This document shows, piece by piece, positions 1 through 9,357 of a DNA stretch of 64,000 nt. Numbering within the stretch: position 1 is the first letter of the stretch; each line of letters starts with the position of its first letter. Origin of the DNA: Rahnella inusitata (GTDB lineage: Bacteria > Pseudomonadota > Gammaproteobacteria > Enterobacterales > Enterobacteriaceae); assembly GCF_003263515.1 (NCBI RefSeq), contig NZ_JYDE01000020.1, positions 124,001 to 188,000 of the forward strand. Direction: 5' to 3'. Made by a program: the position numbers and the translations under genes. Under the pieces are notes generated by a model. That model worked only from the letters and a program-made list of their open reading frames with translations. It was not told where the DNA came from and did not search any database.

Positions 1-516
1 CAGTAAAATCTCGGGTTCTGAAATCATCGCCCGCGCAATCGCCACGCGCTGACGCTGCCCGCCCGACAGCTGATGCGGAAAACGAAAGCGGACAGCCTGC
101 GGCAATCCCACTTCGGCCAGCGCTTCGGCAATACGTTTTTCGATGTTAAGAAAACCATGCACGATCAGCGGTTCGCTGAGGATACGGTCGATAGTCTGGC
201 GCGGATGCAGTGAGCCGTAGGGGTCCTGAAATACCATCTGCACGCGGCGGAAAAAGCGTTTCTGACGCACCGGCATCTGATCTTCACCCCCGATCACCAT
301 TTCTCCTGACCATGACTGATTCAGCCCCGCCAGCGCGCGCAAAATAGTGGATTTGCCCGAGCCGCTTTCGCCGACGATGCCGAAACAGCCGCCCGGCGGG
401 ACGCTGAAGCTCACGCCTTTGACGACTTCGGTATCATCGAACGCAATGCGCAAATTATTGAGAATAATCTTGCTGTTATCGAAAAATTCGCTGTTAAACG
501 TAGAGTGTTCTGTCAT
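1..516 (-). CDS. Peptide ABC transporter ATPase, OppF/DppF type (3' end beyond window)
   Basis: This is the second ATPase of a peptide/nickel-class importer and would power uptake from the cytoplasmic face of the inner membrane. Reading the minus strand, the protein starts MTEHSTF and shows Walker A (GESGSGKST, about residues 49-57), a Q-loop (QDP) and the signature LSGGQRQRVAIARA. The window ends inside the Walker B strand (EPEILL), so Walker B Asp, H-loop and the C-terminal oligopeptide extension are not seen. Its ATG overlaps the stop of the upstream ATPase gene in an ATGA arrangement, which indicates translational coupling in the five-gene operon. The substrate cannot be read from the ATPase. 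It is incomplete only because of the window edge. Confidence 0.9.
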   Translation of the reverse strand, partial: MTEHSTFNSEFFDNSKIILNNLRIAFDDTEVVKGVSFSVPPGGCFGIVGESGSGKSTILRALAGLNQSWSGEMVIGGEDQMPVRQKRFFRRVQMVFQDPYGSLHPRQTIDRILSEPLIVHGFLNIEKRIAEALAEVGLPQAVRFRFPHQLSGGQRQRVAIARAMISEPEILL

Positions 517-1346
517 GAGGTTTTCCATGCTTCATCACGCACCAGCACAGGCAGTCTGTCGCGGGGATGTTTCAGCGACGGCAGGCATTCCAGCAACCCG
601 CGCGTGTAAGGATGCTGTGCTTTCAGCAAGTCTCCAGCCTGTAACGTTTCGACAATCCGCCCGGCGTACATTACCGCCACGCGATCGCAGAATTTCGACA
701 CCAGCGGCAGGTCGTGGCTGATCAGAATCAGCCCCATGCCACGGCTGGAAACCAGATCGTCAAGCAGACGTAAAATCTCGGCCTGCACGGTGGCATCCAG
801 CGCGCTGGTCGGTTCATCGGCAATCATCAGCTCCGGATCGGGCGCCAGCATCATGGCTATCATCACGCGCTGGCCCATACCGCCGGACACTTCATGGGCA
901 TAACGCTGCGCAACTTTATGCGGGTCTCGAATGCGCACCTGATCGAGCAGTTCGATGGCGGCGTTCATCGCCTGTTTTTTTGTACCGCCTTTGTGCGTCT
1001 GCCACGCTTCCGCGACCTGTTTACCCACCGGCATCACCGGATTGAGGGAATATTTCGGGTCCTGCAAAATAAAGCCGACGCGTTTGCCACGGATCTGGCG
1101 CATCTGTTTTTCACTGGCGTTGCGCAGATCGATACCGTCAAACGACAGCGTTTCGGCGCGGCACTTGGCGCTCGAAGGCAGCAGATTCATCAGGCAGCGT
1201 GCGGTCAGAGATTTACCTGAACCGCTTTCGCCCACGATGCCAAATTTCTCTTTACCCAGCGACAGCGAGACACCGCGTACGGCATCAAAACTGCCACTGT
1301 TAGTTTTGAATGTGATGTGCAGATCTTTGATATCAACCAGCATCAT
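513..1346 (-). CDS. Peptide ABC transporter ATPase, OppD/DppD type
   Basis: First of two ATPases of the operon, 277 residues. Visible are Walker A (GESGSGKSLT, about residue 37), Q-loop (LQDP), signature VSGGMGQRVMIAMM and Walker B (ELMIADEPTSALD), with the H-loop at ILISHDLPLV. The signature carries VSGGMGQR rather than LSGGQRQR, a variation common in OppD/DppD-type subunits. It is somewhat short for DppD (usually about 325 residues); the C-terminal region after HPYTRGLLECLP, which in DppD/OppD carries an Fe-S/cysteine-rich tail, is abbreviated. The start ATGATG is preceded by AAGGAG and overlaps the permease stop; the second ATG is an equally possible start. Confidence 0.92.
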   Translation of the reverse strand: MMLVDIKDLHITFKTNSGSFDAVRGVSLSLGKEKFGIVGESGSGKSLTARCLMNLLPSSAKCRAETLSFDGIDLRNASEKQMRQIRGKRVGFILQDPKYSLNPVMPVGKQVAEAWQTHKGGTKKQAMNAAIELLDQVRIRDPHKVAQRYAHEVSGGMGQRVMIAMMLAPDPELMIADEPTSALDATVQAEILRLLDDLVSSRGMGLILISHDLPLVSKFCDRVAVMYAGRIVETLQAGDLLKAQHPYTRGLLECLPSLKHPRDRLPVLVRDEAWKTS

Positions 1347-2269
1347 TGCTCCTTAGGATCGAGGACGTCACGCAGTCCGTCGCCGAGGAAGTTGAACGCC
1401 AGAGACGTCACGAAAATCGCAATTGCCGGAATTAACGGCACCCACCACTCGCTGAAAAGAAAACGGCGTGCGGTGGCAATCATCGCCCCCCATTCCGGTG
1501 ACGGCGGCTGTGCGCCCATACCGAGAAAGCCGAGGCTGGCGGCGGTGATAATGATAGAACTCATGTCGAGCGTGATACGCACCACCAGGCTTGGCACGCA
1601 GAGCGGCATAATATGACGCAGCACGATGCGGGCGGAGGTTGCGCCGGTCAGACGGCAGGCGGCGATATAATCGGTGCCGCGTACCTGCATGGTTTCGGCG
1701 CGCGCCAGACGGGCGTACGGCGGCCAGGCGGTAAGGGCGATCGCCAGAATGGCGCTTTCGATACCCGGACGCAGTGCGGCGACAAACGCCAGCGCCAGAA
1801 TCAGACGCGGGAAGGCGAGGAAGATGTCGGTCACGCGCATCAGCAGGCGATCCACCCATCCGCCTGCATAACCGGCTACGCAGCCTATCAGCAGACCGAG
1901 CGGGGCCACGATAGCCACGACGATAATCACCATGCCCAGCGTGATGCGACCGCCGTACAAAATGCGGCTCAGCGTATCGCGGCCAAGTTCATCGGTGCCC
2001 AGCCAGTGCAGGGAGGAAGGTTTGGCTAAACGGTGCGCCAAATCCTGGGCGCCAGGATCGTAAGGCGTCAGCCACGGCGCGCAAATCGACACCAGCAGAA
2101 CGACCAGCACGGTGAACAGGCCGGTTACGGCCAATGGATTTTTGCGCAGACCGAGCCAGATGCGGTAACGGCGTCCCCACACGGCCTGCGTGCGGGTAAG
2201 CGGCGTATCCGCCAGCAGCCAGGCGCGGCTTCCGGCGCGGGGTGGCGAGGTAACAGGAATTGAAGTCAT
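1343..2269 (-). CDS. Peptide ABC transporter permease, DppC type
   Basis: Inner-membrane permease subunit, 308 residues, of the peptide/nickel/opine transporter class. An N-terminal cytoplasmic segment with an RIWLGLRKNPLAVTG stretch leads into a first hydrophobic helix, followed by five more membrane segments. The cytoplasmic EAA loop that docks on the ATPase reads ACRLTGATSARIVLRHIMP (about residues 205-223). The C-terminus NFLGDGLRDVLDPKEQ is the typical end of DppC/OppC. Start ATG overlaps the stop of the other permease gene (ATGA), and its own stop overlaps the ATPase start, so all four genes are read as one coupled unit. Confidence 0.93.
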   Translation of the reverse strand: MTSIPVTSPPRAGSRAWLLADTPLTRTQAVWGRRYRIWLGLRKNPLAVTGLFTVLVVLLVSICAPWLTPYDPGAQDLAHRLAKPSSLHWLGTDELGRDTLSRILYGGRITLGMVIIVVAIVAPLGLLIGCVAGYAGGWVDRLLMRVTDIFLAFPRLILALAFVAALRPGIESAILAIALTAWPPYARLARAETMQVRGTDYIAACRLTGATSARIVLRHIMPLCVPSLVVRITLDMSSIIITAASLGFLGMGAQPPSPEWGAMIATARRFLFSEWWVPLIPAIAIFVTSLAFNFLGDGLRDVLDPKEQ

Positions 2270-3279
2270 TTTACGCGGGGATCCAATAGTCGGTAGAGAA
2301 GGTCGGCCAGCAGGTTAAGCAGCACGTAAATCGCGCCAATCAGCAGCGTGGAGCCGATCACCGGGTTCATATCCGCATTCATCAGCGAGACGGTGAGATA
2401 TTGTCCGAGACCCGGCCAGGAAAAGACGTTTTCGGTGACCACGGCGCCTTCCAGCAAACCGGCATACGTCAGCGCCAGTACGGTGATGAGCTGCACGCCG
2501 ACGGTCGGAAAGGCGTGTTTCCAGATAACCCGTTGTGCCGATAAACCCTTGGCGCGGGCGGTGATCACATATTCACCGCTCAGCGCATTGAGCATAAAGG
2601 TGCGGGTCATGCGGGTGATGTAGGCCATGCTGAAATACGCCAGGATTAGCACCGGCTGCGCCATGTGTGCCAGCGCATCCCAGAATGCCCCCATGTCACC
2701 GGCGATCAGTGAATCCACCGTTAACAGCCCGGTGACCTGCGGGATCATGTCCTGATAGATGATGTCCTGACGCCCCGGCCCCGGTGCAATACCCAGCGCA
2801 GAGTAGAAAATCAGCAGGCTGAGCAAGGCCAACACAAACACAGGCAGCGAATGACCTGCCAGACACACCACGCGGATGGTCTGGTCAATCCAGCTTCCCT
2901 GACGCGTTGCCGCCCAGACACCCAGCGGAATGCCGACCACAGCCGCAATAATGATGGCAGCGGTCGCCAGCTCCAGCGTGGCGGGGAAGAACCGGGCGAT
3001 ATCGGTGGTGACCAGATTGGAGGTGAGGGCGGAACGGCCTAAGTCACCGTGAAACACCTGACTGAGGTAGTGGAAGAACTGCAACCAGAGGGGCTGATCC
3101 AGCCCCATTTCGTGACGAACCCGTTCAACGACTGCCTGCGGGGCGTTATCGCCAACCGCAGCCAGAACCGGATCTGTCGGCATGACGCGACCGATAAAAA
3201 ACGTCACTACCGACAGACCAAACAAAGTAAGACAAACGCTGATGCAGGTACTCAGATAGCCTTTGAGTCTCTTGCTCAC
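2266..3279 (-). CDS. Peptide ABC transporter permease, DppB type
   Basis: Inner-membrane permease, 337 residues, partner of the DppC-type subunit. The N-terminus has a single membrane anchor (CISVCLTLFGLSVVTFFIG) and the short periplasmic region GLDQPLWLQFFHYLSQVFHG typical of DppB/OppB; the EAA loop is around TARAKGLSAQRVIWKHAFP, and the protein ends LLADLLYRLLDPRVK. The start is a GTG that overlaps the stop of the binding-protein gene (GTGA). This places it directly after the solute-binding protein, the standard order for this class (A-B-C-D-F). Confidence 0.93.
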   Translation of the reverse strand: MSKRLKGYLSTCISVCLTLFGLSVVTFFIGRVMPTDPVLAAVGDNAPQAVVERVRHEMGLDQPLWLQFFHYLSQVFHGDLGRSALTSNLVTTDIARFFPATLELATAAIIIAAVVGIPLGVWAATRQGSWIDQTIRVVCLAGHSLPVFVLALLSLLIFYSALGIAPGPGRQDIIYQDMIPQVTGLLTVDSLIAGDMGAFWDALAHMAQPVLILAYFSMAYITRMTRTFMLNALSGEYVITARAKGLSAQRVIWKHAFPTVGVQLITVLALTYAGLLEGAVVTENVFSWPGLGQYLTVSLMNADMNPVIGSTLLIGAIYVLLNLLADLLYRLLDPRVK

Positions 3280-4871
3280 GCTTTAACAACCTTCTCGTAA
3301 GGGCTGGTGCTCATTACAGTCAATACCACACCGGAAATCACGTTACGGCAGGCGGCGGTCATGGTCGGTTGCAGCATGATGATAAACGGGCTGTTTTCCA
3401 TATGCTTGGTCTGCAGCTCTTCGTAAAGTTTGATACGAGTGGCCGGATCCGACTCTTTCATGGCTTTGGTGCTGAGATCGGAAATGCTTTTATCCTGCCA
3501 GCTGCAACGCCACGCCAGCGTACGGCTCTTAGCAGCATCGGTATTATCCGGATTGCTGCAAAACGCTTCGGCGTTGGAGTTCGGGTCGAAGTAATCCGCG
3601 CCCCATTGGGTCAGAGCCAGCTGTTGTTGACGCGCACGCATCTTGGTCAGCACCTGACGGCTTTCCGCAGCCAGCAAGGTTACTTTTATCCCGACTTCGG
3701 CGAGGTTGGACTGCAATGCCTGCACGATGTCGGAAGAGGGTGACGCGGAATAGTGATCGAGCGTGATTTCGAAGCCATTAGGGAAACCGGCTTCGGCCAG
3801 CAGCGCTTTGGCTTTGGCGACGTCACGTTTGTACATGATGGTGTTCACCGCCGCCGGGAAACCTTCAGGCAGGAAACTCTGATGGATTTTGTGGGTCAGC
3901 GGCACGATATGCTGCTGAATATTCTCGTAATCAACCGCCCACTTCAGTGCCTGCCAGACCTGCGGTTTGGCCAGATTCGGGTGCGCAGTATTGGCGGAAA
4001 GCATGTAGGTTCCGGCGATGCCTTTACGCACCAGCGTGAAGTTTTTGTCGTTCATCAGCGGACGCAGCTGCTCGGTGGTCAGGTTGCGTGCGATGTCGAT
4101 ATCGCCTTTTTGCAGCATCAGCAGCTGTGCGGAAGGATCGATGATGTGACGCATAATGATGCGCTGGATGTTGCCGGCGTGCGGGTTATTTTTGTTGCTC
4201 TCAAGGATGACGGATTCGCTGACTTTCCAGTCGCGCAGCTTAAAGGCACCAGAACCGGCGCTGTTTTTCTTCAGCCAGGCGTTGCCCAAATCTTCACCTG
4301 CCTGATTCGCCAGACACGCGGATTTCTGCACGATGCTGCCGACGTTGGCAGTCAGGCAATACAGCAGGAATGATTCTGAGGCCGGTTCGGCGGTAGTGAT
4401 CACCAGCGTTTCGGCGTCCGGGGCCGTGATCATTTTCTCAACGTTATCTTTGGTGTAACCAAACTGGTTGATGATGTACGCAGGGCTTTTATCCAGTTTC
4501 ACCACGCGTTGCAGCGAAAACGCGGCATCTTCGGCGGTCAGCGGTTTGCCGTCAGCCCATTTGGCTTTCGGATCCAGCTTGAAGGTAAAGGTTTTTTTAT
4601 CGTCGGAAGCGGTCCATGACAGGGCCAGATCGCCTTCGATTTCATCAGGGGAGGCCAGCTTAGGTTTCACCAGTTGCTGATACATATTGCCGGTTATTTC
4701 ACTGCCTACGGACTCGAAACTTTCATGCGGATCAAGGCTGGTTATGATGTCGAGCTGGATGGCCATCACCAGAATTGACGCTGGCGTGGCAGCAAAGACC
4801 GAATCAAATTTCAGGTAAGACAGTGCAGGTATTGCGGAAAAACCGGTAACGAATTGACGCCTGGTAACCAT
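3276..4871 (-). CDS. Periplasmic solute-binding protein, SBP_bac_5 family, with Tat-type signal
   Basis: First gene of the operon; binds the transported ligand (peptide-like, opine or similar) in the periplasm. The family-5 fold is supported by a DPHESFES start of the mature domain, the AKWADGKPLTAEDAAFSLQR motif and the C-terminal SPFIIMLQPT segment. I choose the ATG at 4871 (531 residues): the upstream ATG at 4883 contains the sequence GGGAG that serves as ribosome binding site 5 bases before 4871. The N-terminus MVTRRQFVTGFSAI contains a twin-arginine motif (TRRQF) followed by a hydrophobic segment ending near FAA, so export of a folded protein by Tat is likely. Adjacent divergent dipeptidase suggests peptide-like ligands. 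Confidence 0.9.
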   Translation of the reverse strand: MVTRRQFVTGFSAIPALSYLKFDSVFAATPASILVMAIQLDIITSLDPHESFESVGSEITGNMYQQLVKPKLASPDEIEGDLALSWTASDDKKTFTFKLDPKAKWADGKPLTAEDAAFSLQRVVKLDKSPAYIINQFGYTKDNVEKMITAPDAETLVITTAEPASESFLLYCLTANVGSIVQKSACLANQAGEDLGNAWLKKNSAGSGAFKLRDWKVSESVILESNKNNPHAGNIQRIIMRHIIDPSAQLLMLQKGDIDIARNLTTEQLRPLMNDKNFTLVRKGIAGTYMLSANTAHPNLAKPQVWQALKWAVDYENIQQHIVPLTHKIHQSFLPEGFPAAVNTIMYKRDVAKAKALLAEAGFPNGFEITLDHYSASPSSDIVQALQSNLAEVGIKVTLLAAESRQVLTKMRARQQQLALTQWGADYFDPNSNAEAFCSNPDNTDAAKSRTLAWRCSWQDKSISDLSTKAMKESDPATRIKLYEELQTKHMENSPFIIMLQPTMTAACRNVISGVVLTVMSTSPYEKVVKA

Positions 4872-5121
4872 AACAACTCCCATAGTGTTGATATATAAAA
4901 GTAAAATTAAGTATTACGTGGGCAAACCCTTGACTTCACCGCGGGCAACTGGCTTAAATGAAAAACCGTTGCTTTGCATGTTTCGAGTTTTCATATCGAA
5001 AAATCTAATGTGAACGACAACGGCTCTGTTCATCTTTAGTGCAACATGGAACCGGTGATGCACCTCATGCGAGCAAATCTCCGTTGTCTTTGTCACGCTC
5101 AATCAAAGGTAGACCTTTTTT
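4872..5121. promoter_or_regulatory. Divergent control region between ABC operon and dipeptidase gene
   Basis: About 250 bases separate the outward-facing starts of the binding-protein operon and the dipeptidase gene, so both promoters must lie here. The segment next to the operon start is AT-rich (TATATAAAAGTAAAATTAAGTATT), a plausible -10 region for the minus strand. No operator that I can name is evident, and no regulator gene is adjacent. Position of the promoters is inference. Confidence 0.45.
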
Positions 5122-6234
5122 ATGAATAACGTAGCGCACGGAACTGAAGAGTTAATGCCGGTTTTTGATGGACATAACGACGTTTTGCTGCAACTTTGGA
5201 CAGAACATCGTCAAAATCCCGAGCACGCATTCCTTCAGGGCCCGGCCAGCGGACAAATGGATCTGCCTCGCTGCCGAGAAGCAGGCTTTGCCGGCGGGCT
5301 TTTCGCCGCCTGGGTGCCGACTCCTGACGTTGATCTTGCAAAGACCGCGCCAGATCGTTCAGTCGATACCCAATTCTTACTGGAAGGTACTCAAAAACAT
5401 CCTGATTTTTCCCCGACGCCATCTTTCGATTTTGCGCGCGATGTCACGTTTGGCATGATGGCGTTCCTGCTGCGTATCGAAGAAAAGTCGCAGGGAAAAG
5501 TAAAAATCTGCCGCACGGCGCGTGATATTCGTCACTCGATAGATAACCATGCATTAGCTGTGGTTATGCATATTGAAGGGGCTGAAGCAATTGATGCCGA
5601 TCTCTATAATCTTGATGTGCTGTACAGCATGGGATTACGATCTCTCGGACCAGTGTGGAGCCGTCCGAATATCTTCGGACACGGTGTACCGTTCAAATAT
5701 CAGACCTCGCCGGATATCGGACCAGGCCTGACAGACGCCGGTATCCGTCTGGTGAAAGCCTGTAATGCAAAACGCATCATGATCGATCTGTCACATCTGA
5801 ACGAAAAAGGGTTCTGGCAGGTCGCCGAACTGAGCGATGCGCCGCTGGTGGCCAGTCATTCCAATGCCTTCAGTATCTGCCCACAGTCGCGTAATCTGAC
5901 AGACAAACAGCTGGGCGCGATCAAAGAGAGTAAAGGCTTTGTCGGCCTGAACTTTGCTGTACCGTTCCTGCGTGAAGATGGTAAGAGAAGCGACGACACG
6001 GGTACCGACATCATGGTGCGCCACGTGGATTATCTGGTGGAACACCTGGGTGAAGACGGTGTGGGCTTTGGTTCAGATTTCGATGGCGCGTCAATGGCGC
6101 CGTTTATGGCTGACGTGCGCGGATTGCCGGTGCTGGTGGACGCATTGAGAAAGGCAGGGTACGGGCAGGCGTTGCTGGAGAAGATTTGCTACAAGAACTG
6201 GGTGAACGTTCTGGAAAGAACCTGGGGCGAATAA
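5122..6234 (+). CDS. Membrane dipeptidase (peptidase family M19)
   Basis: Zinc dipeptidase, 370 residues, of the renal-dipeptidase family; members hydrolyse dipeptides, some with a D-residue, and some cyclic or beta-lactam-like amides. The di-zinc ligand set is visible: HxD in FDGHNDVL (residues 15-20), the bridging Glu in MHIEGAEA, His in IDLSHLN, His in VASHSNAF and Asp in GFGSDFDG. No signal peptide, so it is probably cytoplasmic and would act on peptides imported by the divergent transporter. A second ATG at 5155 (MPVFDGHND) is an alternative start; neither has a strong Shine-Dalgarno. Coupling of transporter and dipeptidase is inferred from position. Confidence 0.9.
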   Translation: MNNVAHGTEELMPVFDGHNDVLLQLWTEHRQNPEHAFLQGPASGQMDLPRCREAGFAGGLFAAWVPTPDVDLAKTAPDRSVDTQFLLEGTQKHPDFSPTPSFDFARDVTFGMMAFLLRIEEKSQGKVKICRTARDIRHSIDNHALAVVMHIEGAEAIDADLYNLDVLYSMGLRSLGPVWSRPNIFGHGVPFKYQTSPDIGPGLTDAGIRLVKACNAKRIMIDLSHLNEKGFWQVAELSDAPLVASHSNAFSICPQSRNLTDKQLGAIKESKGFVGLNFAVPFLREDGKRSDDTGTDIMVRHVDYLVEHLGEDGVGFGSDFDGASMAPFMADVRGLPVLVDALRKAGYGQALLEKICYKNWVNVLERTWGE

Positions 6235-6274
6235 ACCGGGTATGAGATCTGATGTCAGACTCTGAGTCACAAAT

Positions 6275-6306
6275 AAAAAAGGCAGCCGTCAGTGGCTGCC
6301 TTTTTG
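6275..6306. terminator. Bidirectional rho-independent terminator
   Basis: Perfect 7-bp stem GGCAGCC / GGCTGCC (6281-6287 with 6294-6300), preceded by AAAAAA and followed by TTTTT. It can stop transcription from both the dipeptidase gene and the convergent ydgH gene. Confidence 0.85.
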
Positions 6307-6327
6307 TTGGGCTGTTTTGCATCAGAC

Positions 6328-7281
6328 TTATTTGAAGAAGTCTGCGCTCACGGTCAGGTTGCCACCGCTTTTGTTCTGCCACTGGCGGGTAATGTGGTAG
6401 AACTTGGCGCCTTTGGCAGCGGCACGGTTCGCCACTTCCTGCGACACATCCGTGGTGCTGTTGAAGTGCCCGGTGAAAGTAGCAGAGTCAAACGGAACCA
6501 TCTGAGCGGCGGTCACGTCATTCACTTCCTGAATTTTTGCACCGTTAGTTGCAGTGACAGTGTAACGCTTACCGGTGGATGACTGCGTTTCGAAGAAACG
6601 GCCAACGTCACGGCTTGGGCTACCTGAGGAAGCCACGCCAGGAATTTCAACTTTCTTCGCGGCTGCACCACCGGCGGCCAGTGCGGCTTTACCGGCTTCG
6701 GAATCCGCAGGGATAGCGTCCGGATCCTGCACTACGCGTTTCGGTGCATCTTTTTTGTAGATAAACGCGGTGATGTACTGGTTGCCGCCGCTGTTGGCAT
6801 CAATCTGGCGCACGATGAAGAAGGAGTAAGCCCCTTTATCTTTCGCTGCTTTGGTGATGGCATCATTGACGTCTGGCTGGCTGCGGTAGAATCCGCTGAC
6901 CGTGACGGTATCAAAAGGCTCAAGCTGATAAGCAACGTCTTTAGGCAGCTCGACCACGCCGTTGATCACACGATAATTTGGGTCTTTGCTCACTTCTGGC
7001 GCATCTTTTTTATAGATATCTGCAACGACGCGCCAGTTACCGCTATTGTTAGTGGTGTTGGTGTCCTGAATGTAGAAATAGTCAGCGCCGAGTGTATCAG
7101 CGCGACGTGATACGGCATCAGCCGCATCGCCAAGCGTGTTAAAACGCCCGGAAATAACAATGCGATCAAAGGGTTTGATGGCTGCTGCTTTCTGCGGGCT
7201 AATTTCCTGCGCGGCATGTGCAGCAGACAGCGCAGAAACAGAAAACAGGGCCGATACGATGATCGTTTTTGTCAGCTTCAT
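6328..7281 (-). CDS. ydgH: YdgH-like exported protein with three DUF1471 domains
   Basis: Secreted or periplasmic protein of 317 residues with unknown precise role. The signal peptide is MKLTKTIIVSALFSVSALSAAHA. Three BhsA/McbA-type (DUF1471) modules follow, each with a PFDxVxxxG-like strand: PFDRIVISGRF, PFDTVTVSGFY and PFDSATFTGHF. The linker between the second and third modules is rich in Ala and Gly. I choose ATG 7281, preceded by AAAGGA six bases upstream; the longer frame begins at a GTG inside that site. E. coli also has ydgH next to, and divergent from, pntA, so the order is conserved. In Salmonella and E. coli the family is linked to stress and surface behaviour, but the function here is not shown by sequence. 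Confidence 0.9.
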   Translation of the reverse strand: MKLTKTIIVSALFSVSALSAAHAAQEISPQKAAAIKPFDRIVISGRFNTLGDAADAVSRRADTLGADYFYIQDTNTTNNSGNWRVVADIYKKDAPEVSKDPNYRVINGVVELPKDVAYQLEPFDTVTVSGFYRSQPDVNDAITKAAKDKGAYSFFIVRQIDANSGGNQYITAFIYKKDAPKRVVQDPDAIPADSEAGKAALAAGGAAAKKVEIPGVASSGSPSRDVGRFFETQSSTGKRYTVTATNGAKIQEVNDVTAAQMVPFDSATFTGHFNSTTDVSQEVANRAAAKGAKFYHITRQWQNKSGGNLTVSADFFK

Positions 7282-7817
7282 AAAAAATCCTTTCACCTTG
7301 CGCAGTAATGTTGAAACGTGCTGAATTCTTGATGTGTAACAGGTTAGCGGCCGATTATTGCATGTAACAATACCGAGTGTCTCAGTAATTTATGGCAGTA
7401 ATGCAGGCGTCAGCGCCATTACACCGTTCTTTTTTTGCTGACCCTAAGTTATATAAGTTTGAGGAATAATCCAAGTAGTGAAATAAATGTTAATTATTCA
7501 CTATTTTCTAACTTTTATGCCCGCTGCCAGCGGCTCAGGGGGAAAAGGACAGAGTGAAAGATCGGGTGTTCGCCGCCTGATGAAGTGGATCAAAGGCGTA
7601 TTTCTCAGGGTTTGCAGCAGGTTTGCGGTCCATATCAATTTTTTTATTATTAATTAACCGACTATCACTGCGATACGTAGATTATTGATTAGATATTCAG
7701 TAGGTTATAACCAGCCTGAAAAAACACGTTCCGGCGTTCTGTATAAGCCGGCAGGCGGGTAATTGAAATGTTATGACGATGACACAAATCATCAATGAAA
7801 AGGGTGAAGGGAATACT
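7282..7817. promoter_or_regulatory. Long divergent region upstream of pntA and ydgH
   Basis: About 530 bases without a recognised gene. It holds the promoters of ydgH and pntAB and a long pntA leader. At 7544-7556 a good ribosome binding site (AAAAGGACAGAGTG) begins an 8-codon frame (7554-7580) whose TGA overlaps an ATG starting a 25-residue frame (7580-7657, MKWIKGVFL...). These might be leader peptides but there is no comparative support. The remainder is AT-rich around 7640-7680. Confidence 0.4.
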
Positions 7818-9347
7818 ATGCGTATTGGTGTACCAAGAGAGCGGTTGACCAATGAAGCCCGAGTTGCAGCCACGCCGAAAACGGTGGAACAGCTGCTCAA
7901 ACTCGGCTTTACGGTCGCTATCGAACAAGGTGCCGGGAAGTTAGCCAGCTTTGAGGACGCCGCTTACGAACAAGCGGGCGCGTCCGTGGTGAGCGGCGAG
8001 GAAGTCTGGCATTCAGATATCGTGTTGAAGGTGAATGCACCTGAAAACGATGAAATCGATAAATTACAGGCAGGCACCACGCTGGTCAGCTTTATCTGGC
8101 CTGCACAGAATCCTGAACTAATTCAGAAGCTGGCTGACCGTCAGGTTACGGCAATGGCAATGGATTCCGTGCCGCGCATCTCCCGCGCACAATCTCTGGA
8201 TGCCCTGAGCTCAATGGCTAACATCGCCGGTTACCGTGCGATTGTCGAAGCCGCTCACGAATTCGGCCGCTTCTTTACCGGGCAAATCACCGCCGCAGGT
8301 AAAGTGCCACCGGCAAAAGTCATGATTATCGGCGCTGGCGTGGCGGGTCTTGCGGCTATCGGCGCAGCCGGCAGCCTCGGTGCTATCGTGCGTGCTTTTG
8401 ATACCCGACCTGAAGTGAAAGAGCAGGTTCAGAGCATGGGCGCGGAGTTCCTTGAACTGGACTTCGAAGAGGAAGCAGGCAGCGGCGACGGTTATGCCAA
8501 AGTCATGTCCGAAGCCTTCATCAAAGCGGAAATGGCGCTGTTTGCTGCTCAGGCCGAAGAAGTGGATATCATCGTAACCACCGCGCTGATCCCTGGCCGT
8601 CCGGCACCGAAACTCATCACCAAAGAAATGGTCGCGTCCATGAAACCGGGCAGCGTGATCGTCGATCTGGCGGCGCAAACCGGCGGTAACTGCGAACTGA
8701 CCGTGGCAGATAAAATCACCACCACCGACAACGGCGTGAAAATCATCGGGTATACCGATCTCCCAAGCCGTCTGCCGACGCAGTCCTCTCAGCTTTACGG
8801 CACCAACCTGGTTAACCTGCTGAAACTGCTGTGCAAAGAGAAAAACGGCGAAATCGAGATCGACTTCGAAGACACCGTGGTTCGTGGTGTGACCGTGGTG
8901 AAAGCCGGTGAGGTTACCTGGCCTGCGCCACCGATTCAGGTGTCTGCGCAACCTCAGGCTGCCAAAGCGGCTGAACCAGTTGCAAAGGCCGAAGCCAAAC
9001 CTGCGTCGCCGTGGACCAAGTTCATCATCATGGCCGTGGCCATAGTGCTGTTTGGCTGGCTGGCAAATGTGGCGCCGAAAGAGTTCCTGTCCCACTTCAC
9101 GGTCTTCGCGCTCTCCTGCGTGGTCGGTTACTACGTGGTCTGGAATGTCAGCCATGCACTGCATACCCCACTGATGTCGGTCACGAACGCCATTTCCGGG
9201 ATCATCGTAGTGGGTGCGGTATTGCAGATTGGTCACGGTGGCTGGGTTAGCTTCCTGTCCTTTATTGCGGTATTGATCGCCAGTATCAATATTTTCGGCG
9301 GATTCACCGTCACTCAGCGCATGCTGAAGATGTTTCGTAAGAATTAA
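7818..9347 (+). CDS. pntA: Proton-translocating NAD(P) transhydrogenase, alpha subunit
   Basis: Alpha subunit, 509 residues (E. coli 510), of the inner-membrane enzyme that uses the proton gradient to reduce NADP+ with NADH. The start [13 protein letters not shown] at 7818 matches the E. coli N-terminus and follows GAAGGGAATACT; the longer frame from 7773 is not needed. Domain I (NAD(H) binding) spans about residues 1-380, with [18 protein letters not shown] near residue 171 and the mobile-loop Tyr region [10 protein letters not shown]. After a charged Ala/Pro/Lys linker, four membrane helices occupy the last 110 residues, ending [10 protein letters not shown]. It lies 10 bases ahead of pntB. 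Confidence 0.98.
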   Translation: MRIGVPRERLTNEARVAATPKTVEQLLKLGFTVAIEQGAGKLASFEDAAYEQAGASVVSGEEVWHSDIVLKVNAPENDEIDKLQAGTTLVSFIWPAQNPELIQKLADRQVTAMAMDSVPRISRAQSLDALSSMANIAGYRAIVEAAHEFGRFFTGQITAAGKVPPAKVMIIGAGVAGLAAIGAAGSLGAIVRAFDTRPEVKEQVQSMGAEFLELDFEEEAGSGDGYAKVMSEAFIKAEMALFAAQAEEVDIIVTTALIPGRPAPKLITKEMVASMKPGSVIVDLAAQTGGNCELTVADKITTTDNGVKIIGYTDLPSRLPTQSSQLYGTNLVNLLKLLCKEKNGEIEIDFEDTVVRGVTVVKAGEVTWPAPPIQVSAQPQAAKAAEPVAKAEAKPASPWTKFIIMAVAIVLFGWLANVAPKEFLSHFTVFALSCVVGYYVVWNVSHALHTPLMSVTNAISGIIVVGAVLQIGHGGWVSFLSFIAVLIASINIFGGFTVTQRMLKMFRKN

Positions 9348-9357
9348 GGGGTAGCAT

